Shown here in pieces: positions 1 through 5,888 of a stretch of DNA of 8,780 nt. Origin of the DNA: an uncultured Collinsella sp. (GTDB lineage: Bacteria > Actinomycetota > Coriobacteriia > Coriobacteriales > Coriobacteriaceae). The notes below the pieces were generated by a model. That model saw only the letters and a list, made by a program, of their open reading frames with translations, had not been told where the DNA came from and made no database searches. The position numbers were made by a program, and so were the translations under genes. Numbering within the stretch: position 1 is the first letter of the stretch; each line of letters begins with the position of its first letter. The stretch is taken from contig URNQ01000063.1 of assembly GCA_900549245.1 (NCBI GenBank), positions 1 to 8,780 of the forward strand, given 5' to 3'.

Positions 1-2180
1 TTCTCGACGGCATCTTTGTTCGCTTTGAGAGGCCCTCCAAGCCCGCCGGCCTCGAGAACTTCGACGGCCCGGTCGACTTCATCATCTGGACGACCACCCC
101 GTGGACCATCCCCTCCGACCAAGCCGTTTCCCTTAAGCCCGGCGCCGCCTATGTCGCCGTTGAGCACGAGGGTCGTGCCGAGGTCATGCTCGAGGACCTG
201 GCTCCCAAGTGCTGTGAGGAGTTTGGCTGGGAGTACACCCCGGTCATGGTCGACGGCAAGCCCTACGTGGTTCCCGCCGAGTCCTTCCACCACATCCACT
301 ACAAGCAGCCGATCTTTGACAGCGTTGAGGGCGTGGCGCTGCTGGCCGATTACGTCGGTGTCGATGACGGTACCGGTATCGTCCACAACTCGCCCGGGCC
401 GGGTGCTTGTGACTACTTCGCCTGCCTCAAGGAGGGCATCACCGACATCTGCATGCCGGTCGATGACGACGGCAAGTTCTACACCGGCGAGGAGTTTGGT
501 ACCGGTGGCCCCTTCAGCGGTATGGACACCGATGAGGCCAACCCGCACATCATCGAGTTCCTGCGCGAGCGCGGCACCCTGGTCCTCGAGAAGAAGATCA
601 CGCACAGCTATCCGCACTGCTGGCGCTGCAAGCACCCGGTGCTCTTCCGTGCTACCGACCAGTGGTTTGTCTCGATGGACAAGACCGGTTTGCGCGAGCA
701 GGCTGGCAAGGAGGTCCGTGAGAACGTCAAGTGGTATCCGGCTCACGCCGCCAACCGCATTGGCGCCATGGTCGAGCAGCGTCCTGACTGGTGCATCAGC
801 CGTCAGCGCAACTGGGGCGTGCCTATCCCCAGCTACACCTGCGCCGACTGCGGCGAGAAGGTCATGAACGACGCTACGCTCGACGCCGTCATCAAGCTCT
901 TCCACGAGAAGGGCTCCGACGCCTGGTTCACCGACGCTCCCGAGAGCTACCTGGGCGAGGCCTGCGTCTGCCCCAAGTGCGGCGGCCATCACCTCAAGGC
1001 CGATAAGGACATCCTCGACGTGTGGTGGGACTCCGGCGTCTCCTGGAAGGCTGTCTGCGAGTATCGCCCCGAGCTTGAGTACCCGGCGGACGTGTATCTC
1101 GAGGGCTCCGACCAGCACCGCGGTTGGTTCCAGAGCTCGCTGCTCACCTCGGTGGGCGCCAACGGCCACGCTCCGTACAAGGCGGTCGTCTCGCAGGGCT
1201 TCACGCTCGACGGCCAGGGCCGCAAGATGTCCAAGTCGCTCGGCAACGTCATCGACCCCAACAAGGTCTGCGACGAGATGGGCGCCGACATCATCCGCCT
1301 GTGGGTTGCCTCCGTCGATACCAGCTCCGACGTGTCCATCGACCACGAGATCCTTGCCCGTACGTCCGATGCCTACCGTCGTTTCCGCAACACGCTGCGC
1401 TTCCTGCTCTCCGAGCTCGAGGGTCAGTTTGAGCCCGAAACCGACGGCGTCGCCTTTGCCGACCTGCTGCCGCTCGACAAGCTCATGGTTGCCCGTCTGA
1501 CCCAGGTCCAGGCCGAGGTCGACGACGCTTACTCTTGCTACGAGTTCCCGCGCGCTTACCGTGCGCTCTACGACTTTGTGGTTACCGAGCTCTCCAACGT
1601 GTATCTCGACGCCCTGAAGGACCGCCTGTACTGCGAGAAGCCCGGCTCGCTCGAGCGCCGCAGCGCCCAGACCGTGCTTGCCGAGCTCTTCTCGATGCTC
1701 ATGCGCGACCTGCAGCCGATCCTGTCCTACACGGTTGACGAGGCCATGGCCTATGCGCCCGCCGGCTGTGTCGATCACCAGAAGTACGCCGCGCTGCTCG
1801 ATTGGTATAAGTCGCCCATTACGGTCGACGAGGCCAATGAGTTTGAGGGCGTGCTCGAGGCTTCACTCGAGCTCCGTAGCGCCGTGACCAAGGCCCTTGA
1901 GGATGCCCGCTCCGCCGGCACCTTCACTAAGAGCCAACAGGTCCGCGTCAAGGCGGTCGTTCCCGCCGAGATGTATGCGCTGCTGACCGGCGACAAGGCC
2001 GTCGACCTGGCCGAGTTCTACATCGTCTCCGCTGTTGAACTGACCCAGGGCGAGGAGCTCTCCGTTGCCATCGAGGCTGCCGAGGGCGAGTGCTGCGACC
2101 GTTGCTGGAACTACCGCACCACCGTCGGCGAGTACAACGGCCACGCTCACATCTGCGAGAGGTGTGCGAATGCCCTTTAA
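1..2180 (+). CDS. ileS: Isoleucyl-tRNA synthetase, 5'-truncated by the window edge
   Basis: Charges tRNA-Ile with isoleucine in the cytoplasm; class Ia synthetase. The reading frame is open from the first base (first whole codon at 3), so the N-terminus with the HIGH motif lies upstream. The part seen begins in the CP1 editing domain: IWTTTPWTIPSD (about 84-119) and the editing loop GTGIVHNSPGPGACDY (369-416), keeping the conserved His (384-386) and Asp (411-413). A Cys-x2-Cys pair follows in YPHCWRCKHP, then further Cys pairs before DVWWDSG. The KMSKS ATP-binding loop is at 1224-1238. The C-terminal anticodon-binding region ends in a zinc finger with CxxC pairs at 2094-2105 and 2154-2165, typical of the bacterial IleS type with a short C-terminus. 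About 725 residues are present, against roughly 930 expected for the whole protein. Codon use is strongly biased to G/C endings, as in highly expressed genes. The editing loop departs from the usual HTAPGHGxDDY pattern. Identification is firm. Confidence 0.97.
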   Translation, partial: LDGIFVRFERPSKPAGLENFDGPVDFIIWTTTPWTIPSDQAVSLKPGAAYVAVEHEGRAEVMLEDLAPKCCEEFGWEYTPVMVDGKPYVVPAESFHHIHYKQPIFDSVEGVALLADYVGVDDGTGIVHNSPGPGACDYFACLKEGITDICMPVDDDGKFYTGEEFGTGGPFSGMDTDEANPHIIEFLRERGTLVLEKKITHSYPHCWRCKHPVLFRATDQWFVSMDKTGLREQAGKEVRENVKWYPAHAANRIGAMVEQRPDWCISRQRNWGVPIPSYTCADCGEKVMNDATLDAVIKLFHEKGSDAWFTDAPESYLGEACVCPKCGGHHLKADKDILDVWWDSGVSWKAVCEYRPELEYPADVYLEGSDQHRGWFQSSLLTSVGANGHAPYKAVVSQGFTLDGQGRKMSKSLGNVIDPNKVCDEMGADIIRLWVASVDTSSDVSIDHEILARTSDAYRRFRNTLRFLLSELEGQFEPETDGVAFADLLPLDKLMVARLTQVQAEVDDAYSCYEFPRAYRALYDFVVTELSNVYLDALKDRLYCEKPGSLERRSAQTVLAELFSMLMRDLQPILSYTVDEAMAYAPAGCVDHQKYAALLDWYKSPITVDEANEFEGVLEASLELRSAVTKALEDARSAGTFTKSQQVRVKAVVPAEMYALLTGDKAVDLAEFYIVSAVELTQGEELSVAIEAAEGECCDRCWNYRTTVGEYNGHAHICERCANAL

Positions 2181-2217
2181 GGCACGGTAACTCGGCATTT
2201 TAGTTATAGGGAGAATT

Positions 2218-2234
2218 TGGGCGCCTTCGGCCCA
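2218..2234 (+). terminator. Weak hairpin after ileS, possible terminator
   Basis: TGGGC (2218-2222) and GCCCA (2230-2234) form a 5-bp stem around a 7-base loop containing TTCG, 38 bases after the ileS stop. Only ATTT follows directly; a run of five T lies further on at 2250-2254. The stem is short and the T-run poorly placed, so this is at best a weak intrinsic terminator. Confidence 0.3.
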
Positions 2235-2308
2235 TTTGCTCCGCTTTCGTTTTTAGCTGGTTATTTCGCTTGCGTTGGTGGATATGTCGTGCGTTCTGCG
2301 TGTGGCAA

Positions 2309-2314
2309 TATAAG
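2309..2314 (+). promoter_or_regulatory. Possible -10 box for lspA-rluD
   Basis: TATAAG matches five of six positions of the sigma-70 consensus TATAAT and lies in an AT-richer stretch 51 bases before the lspA start codon. No convincing -35 hexamer sits 16-18 bases upstream (the bases there read close to GTCGTG). The 184-base gap between ileS and lspA is wide enough for a separate promoter, but the motif alone is weak evidence. Confidence 0.3.
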
Positions 2315-2353
2315 ATGGTTAATTGCACTTAACGTTATTTGAGCTTTGAGGGT

Positions 2354-2358
2354 AGGAG
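2354..2358 (+). promoter_or_regulatory. Ribosome binding site deciding the TTG start of lspA
   Basis: AGGAG is followed by six bases and then TTG at 2365. The first in-frame ATG (2383) has no comparable purine-rich site in front of it. This favours the TTG as the true start. Confidence 0.7.
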
Positions 2359-2364
2359 ATTTCT

Positions 2365-2964
2365 TTGGGTCGTGGTGCGGATATGACGCCGCCTTTGCGT
2401 TGGCGCCTGGGTGTTGCTGGTAGCGTGGCGTTGGCCGTGCTGCTTGTTGACCAGCTGACCAAGCTTGCGGTTCGTGCCGTTGGCGATGCTCTGCATGTGA
2501 CTGTTATCCCCGGTGTGATCGACTTCCTTTTTGTGCGTAACATCGGTGCTGCCTTTAGCATGGGCGAGGGACATGGTCTCGCGTTTGCCGTGCTGGCGTT
2601 TGTCGTTATCGTTGCGATCGCGGTGTACTTGCTTCGCGCGCCCCAGCTTGCTCGCTTTGAGGTTGTGGGCATGGCTATGGTCGTGGGCGGCGCCATTGGC
2701 AATGCGATCGACCGTCTGGCTTTTGGCTTTGTGACCGATTTTATTGCCACCACCTTCATCGACTTCCCCGTCTTCAATGTGGCCGATGTCGGCATTACGG
2801 TCGGTGTGGTGCTTGCCCTCATCGGCTACATGTTCTTGAGTCCTGCGGCCCGTGAGGTCGACGCGACCGCTGAGCTCAACGCCCGTGACGAGGCCCGCGC
2901 TAAGCGCAAGGCCCAGCAGCGTGGGGAGCGTGCCCGCAAGATTCGCGAAAGGAGCGAGCGCTAA
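2365..2964 (+). CDS. lspA: Lipoprotein signal peptidase (signal peptidase II)
   Basis: Aspartic protease of the cytoplasmic membrane that cleaves the signal peptide from diacylglyceryl-modified prolipoproteins (family A8). The 199-residue protein starts at TTG with a good AGGAG site. Family landmarks appear in order: VDQLTK at the end of the first membrane segment (28-33), NIGAAFS (59-65), a second membrane segment (about 72-90), GNAIDRL with catalytic Asp116, VTDFI (123-127), and FNVAD with catalytic Asp141, followed by the last membrane segment (to about 158). Both catalytic Asp are present. Residues 160-199 form an extra tail rich in Arg, Lys and Glu beyond the usual family end, probably cytoplasmic. 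The stop overlaps the rluD start (TAATG), so the two are translationally coupled. Third positions are less GC-biased and more T-rich than in ileS. Identification is firm. Confidence 0.95.
   Translation: MGRGADMTPPLRWRLGVAGSVALAVLLVDQLTKLAVRAVGDALHVTVIPGVIDFLFVRNIGAAFSMGEGHGLAFAVLAFVVIVAIAVYLLRAPQLARFEVVGMAMVVGGAIGNAIDRLAFGFVTDFIATTFIDFPVFNVADVGITVGVVLALIGYMFLSPAAREVDATAELNARDEARAKRKAQQRGERARKIRERSER
2948..2954 (+). promoter_or_regulatory. Ribosome binding site of rluD inside lspA
   Basis: AAAGGAG lies within the last codons of lspA, nine bases before the rluD ATG at 2964. It supports the overlapping TAATG arrangement as the true start. Confidence 0.65.
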
Positions 2965-3977
2965 TGGCCGACATCCATATCCTTGTTGCCGACGATGCCG
3001 CTGGTCAGCGTCTTGACGCCTATCTGGGCGCTAATGACGGCTGCCCTACGCGCTCTGCCTGCGCGCATCTGATCGAGGGCGGTGCCGTTGCCGTCAACGG
3101 CGAGACATGCCTGTCAAAAAAGTATGCCGTGCGCTCCGGCGACCGTATTTCGGTCGATTTGCCCGAGCCGCACGATCCCACCGATGTGATTCCCGAGGCC
3201 ATTCCCCTCGATATCCGCTACGAGGACGACTACCTCATCGTGCTCTCCAAGCAGCGCGGTCTGGTGTGCCATCCCGCCCATGGCCACGAGAACGGCACCC
3301 TTGCGAACGCCTTGGTCTATCACTGTGGCATTGACCATCTGGGCACCGTGCAGGGCGAGGACCGCCCCGGCATCGTGCATCGCCTGGATCGTGACACCTC
3401 GGGCCTTATGCTCGCGGCAAAAGACGACGACACCCAGCGCGCGCTCCAGAATCTCATCCGCACGCGCACGCTCGACCGCCGCTACATTACGCTCGTCCAC
3501 GGCCACATTGCCATGGACGAGGGCACCATTAACACCGGCATTGCCCGTTCTACGCGCGACCGTGTCAAGATGGCGGTTTCGGACGATCCTTTCGCGCGCC
3601 AGGCCATTACGACCTTTAGGGTCCTTGAGCGCTTCGATTCCACGCGTTTTGACGATGGCTATACGCTCGTCGAGTGCCACCTGTTTACGGGTCGCACGCA
3701 TCAGATTCGCGTGCACATGCGCCATATCAACCACGCCTGCGTGGGCGATCCGCTCTACGGTAAGTGCGATGCGCGTGCCGACCAGGGTTTGACCAGGCAA
3801 TTCCTCCATTCCTGGCGTGTGGCGTTCGATCATCCCGTGACGGGGGAGCACATTGAGTGCCGCGATGAGCTGCCGTGGGATCTCGCCGCCGTTCTGGATG
3901 ACCTAGCCCCGCGCTCGCTCGGCCGCACTGCCGCCGGCGACGAAATCGTTCCGCAGCTCGGTCTGCTCGAAGCCTAA
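2964..3977 (+). CDS. rluD: RluA-family 23S rRNA pseudouridine synthase (RluD-like)
   Basis: Converts uridine to pseudouridine in RNA, most likely in large-subunit rRNA; acts in the cytoplasm. The 337-residue protein has an N-terminal S4 RNA-binding domain (about 14-65, with GQRLDAYL and LIEGGAVAVNG), then the catalytic domain beginning around IRYEDDYLIVLSKQRGLVCHPA (84-105 region). Motif II, HRLDRDTSGL (139-148), carries the predicted catalytic Asp142. The later motif GRTHQIRVHM and the VGDPLYG element are also present. Length and the S4 plus RluA layout match the RluD/YlyB group, although the exact target uridines cannot be read from the sequence. The gene overlaps lspA by one base and is the end of that small operon; lspA next to an RluA-family gene is a widespread pairing. 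It ends 82 bases before the next gene. Confidence 0.93.
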   Translation: MADIHILVADDAAGQRLDAYLGANDGCPTRSACAHLIEGGAVAVNGETCLSKKYAVRSGDRISVDLPEPHDPTDVIPEAIPLDIRYEDDYLIVLSKQRGLVCHPAHGHENGTLANALVYHCGIDHLGTVQGEDRPGIVHRLDRDTSGLMLAAKDDDTQRALQNLIRTRTLDRRYITLVHGHIAMDEGTINTGIARSTRDRVKMAVSDDPFARQAITTFRVLERFDSTRFDDGYTLVECHLFTGRTHQIRVHMRHINHACVGDPLYGKCDARADQGLTRQFLHSWRVAFDHPVTGEHIECRDELPWDLAAVLDDLAPRSLGRTAAGDEIVPQLGLLEA

Positions 3978-3995
3978 CCAGTATTAGGTGGTTTC

Positions 3996-4022
3996 TTGAA
4001 CTCGGTTAGCCTACGGTAAGAT
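3996..4022 (+). promoter_or_regulatory. Possible sigma-70 promoter ahead of the glycosyltransferase
   Basis: TTGAAC (3996-4001) resembles the -35 consensus and TAAGAT (4017-4022) the -10 consensus, with a short 15-base spacer; AGATAT at 4019-4024 would give 17 bases but a poorer match. The pair lies in the only gap between rluD and the glycosyltransferase and would give a leader of roughly 30 bases. Prediction by eye only. Confidence 0.4.
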
Positions 4023-4059
4023 ATACGGTTGTTTACGTAACGCGTTCTCGGGAGCCTGC

Positions 4060-5355
4060 ATGCTCGCCTTTTTACAAACCAACACACCCATCGTGATCTT
4101 CAACCAGATTGTGGTTACGCTGCTCACGGTCTGCTTTCTGTACCAGGTGGTCTTCTTTGTCATTGGCGCTCTTCGTGGCGAGGTCGCGCCTCCCAAGGCC
4201 AAAAAACTCCACCGCTATGCCTTCTTCATTGCGGCGCATAACGAGGAGGCCGTGATCGCCAATCTCGTACGCTCTATCAAGGATCAGGACTATCCGTCCG
4301 AGCTCATCGAGGTCTTCGTGGTCGCCGATGCTTGCACCGACAACACGGCGCAGCTCGCGCGCGAGGCCGGTGCCATTGTTTACGAGCGCAATGACCTGGC
4401 CCGCAAGGGCAAGAGCTGGGTCATGGATTTTGGCTTCGACCGCATCCTTAACGAGTATCCCGACACCTTCGAAGGCTACTTTATCTTCGATGCAGATAAC
4501 GTCATCGCCCGCGATTACGTGTCCAAGATGAACGATGCCTTTGACCAGGGCTTCCATGTGGTCACGAGCTATCGTAACTCCAAGAACTTCGGCAGTTCGT
4601 GGATTTCCTCTGCCAACGCCACCTGGTATTTGCGTGAGGCCCGCTTCCTCAACAACGCGCGTAATATCTGCAAGACGTCCTGCGCCGTCTCGGGTTCGGG
4701 CTACCTCATCTCCGCCAGTGTTATTGAGGGCATGCACGGCTGGCAGTTCCACACGCTGACCGAGGACATTCAGTTCACCACGTTCTGCGCCATTCACGGC
4801 ATCCGCATCGGTTATGCGCCGGCAGAGTTCTTTGACGAGCAACCCGTGACGTTTAAGGCGTCCTGGAAGCAGCGTATGCGCTGGACCAAGGGCTTCTACC
4901 AGGTGTTCTTTACCTACGGTAAGCATCTGGTCAAATCGACGTTCCGCTATCATCGCTTTGCCGCATATGACATGTTTATGACGATTGCCCCTGGTATGCT
5001 GTTATCGCTGATTTCGATGCTCGCCAACGCCACGTTCCTGATCGTCGGTGGTCTTTCGCATGGCTTTTTGGCTACCGAGGTCGAGATGCAGGCGTGTGCC
5101 GCTTCGCTCATCATGACCTTCGTCATGATGTATCAGACCTTCTTTATCCTGGCGCTGCTCACGACTATCTTCGAGTACAAGCACATCCATTGCGCGCAAA
5201 AGTGGCGCCTGGTGACCAACCTGTTTACCTTCCCGATCTTTATGTTCAGCTATATCCCCATCACGGTGGCCGCGCTGTTCCTGAAGGTCGACTGGGTCCC
5301 GACACAGCACGCCGTCAACGTTACCCTCGACGAAGTCATGCAAGGAGCCAAATAA
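4060..5355 (+). CDS. Membrane-bound family 2 glycosyltransferase, processive synthase type
   Basis: Transfers sugar from a nucleotide-sugar donor, probably building a polysaccharide or glycolipid at the cytoplasmic membrane. The 431-residue protein has an N-terminal membrane segment (about 12-37), a GT-A catalytic domain (about 52-280) and three or so C-terminal membrane segments (about 304-335, 345-372, 386-409). Seen motifs are AAHNEE (58-63), VVADACTDNT with Asp90, the metal-binding DAD (144-146), TED with the likely catalytic Asp236 (234-236) and QRMRW (271-275). The D, DxD, TED, QxxRW set is that of cellulose, hyaluronan and poly-N-acetylglucosamine synthases and relatives. There is no PilZ domain for cyclic-di-GMP, and no partner subunit or epimerase gene nearby, so the product cannot be named. 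The ATG start is preceded by GGGAG at 4050-4054 with a five-base spacer. It is closed by a strong terminator, suggesting a single-gene unit. Confidence 0.9.
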   Translation: MLAFLQTNTPIVIFNQIVVTLLTVCFLYQVVFFVIGALRGEVAPPKAKKLHRYAFFIAAHNEEAVIANLVRSIKDQDYPSELIEVFVVADACTDNTAQLAREAGAIVYERNDLARKGKSWVMDFGFDRILNEYPDTFEGYFIFDADNVIARDYVSKMNDAFDQGFHVVTSYRNSKNFGSSWISSANATWYLREARFLNNARNICKTSCAVSGSGYLISASVIEGMHGWQFHTLTEDIQFTTFCAIHGIRIGYAPAEFFDEQPVTFKASWKQRMRWTKGFYQVFFTYGKHLVKSTFRYHRFAAYDMFMTIAPGMLLSLISMLANATFLIVGGLSHGFLATEVEMQACAASLIMTFVMMYQTFFILALLTTIFEYKHIHCAQKWRLVTNLFTFPIFMFSYIPITVAALFLKVDWVPTQHAVNVTLDEVMQGAK

Positions 5356-5374
5356 CCACCATCAAAACCACCAT
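5354..5374 (+). repeat. Short direct repeat AACCACCAT at the terminator
   Basis: AACCACCAT occurs at 5354-5362 and again at 5366-5374, 12 bases apart. The first copy overlaps the glycosyltransferase stop codon and the second is the left arm of the terminator. Either copy could pair with the GTGGTGGTT of the right arm, giving two alternative stems. Confidence 0.6.
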
Positions 5375-5406
5375 AAAGGGGACAGTGCACCTTTGTGGTG
5401 GTTTTT
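5364..5406 (+). terminator. Strong intrinsic terminator after the glycosyltransferase gene
   Basis: The left arm 5364-5379 pairs with the right arm 5390-5405 over 16 positions with a single G-U wobble (T5374 with G5395). The loop is ten bases (5380-5389) and the right arm runs into five T (5402-5406). It begins nine bases after the glycosyltransferase stop. The arm is A-rich at its base, so it could also end transcription from the other strand. The apex carries AAAGGGGACAG (5375-5385) and a GTGCAC palindrome (5385-5390). Confidence 0.85.
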
Positions 5407-5434
5407 ACGTTTGAGCGCTCAGTCGGGAGGTTCG

Positions 5435-5857
5435 ATGGTCTATATCCCGTTTTGGTTGTTTGCTATTGCTGGCGCCGTTATCGATGCTCGTGATCGGCGG
5501 TTCCCGAATTCGCTTGCCGGCGCGTGTGCGGTGGTGGCGTTAGCGGGTGTTTGGTTCGATCTCGGTTTGAACACAGCGCTTGACCACGCAGGTCTTGCTG
5601 TCATCGTGTATCTTGCTCTCGTGCTGACTGAGTCCCTCTGGCGTCGTCTTCGCCAAACCCCGGGCATCGGCATGGGAGATGCTAAGGCACTTTTCGCGCT
5701 TTGCACGCTCGACCCTATGGGTGGCATCGTGGCATTTGCCGTCGCGCTCCTGGTCCTTGCCCTCTCCTGCCTCATCACAAAATCGCGCTCCCTGCCATTG
5801 CTCCCGTTTTTGGTGCCGATTTTTGCCATAATCGAGGTTGTGGGCTGCACTTTGTAA
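5435..5857 (+). CDS. A24-family prepilin peptidase, compact form without methylase domain
   Basis: Membrane aspartic protease expected to cleave the leader of type IV pilin-like or Tad/Flp-like precursors at the cytoplasmic face. The 140-residue, very hydrophobic protein has both family signature motifs: IDARDRRFPN (16-25) with predicted catalytic Asp17, and GIGMGDAK (77-84) with Asp82 in the GxGD site. About four to five membrane segments are visible (roughly 3-16, 27-45, 50-67, 85-113 and 120-139). The N-terminal methyltransferase domain with Cys pairs, found in PilD/GspO enzymes, is absent, as in TadV/CpaA-type peptidases. The ATG at 5435 has GGGAGG at 5425-5430 and is preferred over a TTG at 5393, which would lie inside the terminator. 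No pilin, pilus ATPase or secretin gene is present in the window, so the substrate must be encoded elsewhere. Family call is good; the substrate is unknown. Confidence 0.85.
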   Translation: MVYIPFWLFAIAGAVIDARDRRFPNSLAGACAVVALAGVWFDLGLNTALDHAGLAVIVYLALVLTESLWRRLRQTPGIGMGDAKALFALCTLDPMGGIVAFAVALLVLALSCLITKSRSLPLLPFLVPIFAIIEVVGCTL

Positions 5858-5876
5858 CCGATTGCGCATCCTTCTT

Positions 5877-5882
5877 AAGGAG
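5877..5882 (+). promoter_or_regulatory. Ribosome binding site deciding the dGTPase start
   Basis: AAGGAG is followed by six bases and the ATG at 5889. An upstream in-frame TTG (5838) lies inside the preceding gene without such a site, and the ATG at 5884 is out of frame and too close. The site therefore fixes the start at 5889. Confidence 0.7.
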
Positions 5883-5888
5883 CATGCC

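Noticed and set aside
16..867. Open frame of 283 codons overlapping ileS on the + strand
   Set aside because: It is a shifted frame of ileS, with a Ser/Arg/Pro-rich low-complexity product typical of GC-rich shadow frames; the ileS frame has clear motifs throughout.
3114..3851. Antisense open frame of 245 codons within rluD
   Set aside because: Antisense shadow of a GC-biased gene; no recognisable motif and no ribosome binding site was evident, while the sense strand is a complete RluA-family protein.
4072..4953. Antisense open frame of 293 codons within the glycosyltransferase gene
   Set aside because: It lies entirely under catalytic motifs of the sense gene and its product shows no domain I recognise.
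5393..5434. N-terminal extension of the prepilin peptidase from a TTG at 5393
   Set aside because: It would start inside the right arm of the terminator with no ribosome binding site; the ATG at 5435 has GGGAGG and starts directly before the first membrane segment.
5838..5888. N-terminal extension of the dGTPase from a TTG at 5838
   Set aside because: It overlaps the end of the peptidase gene and lacks a ribosome binding site; AAGGAG points to the ATG at 5889.
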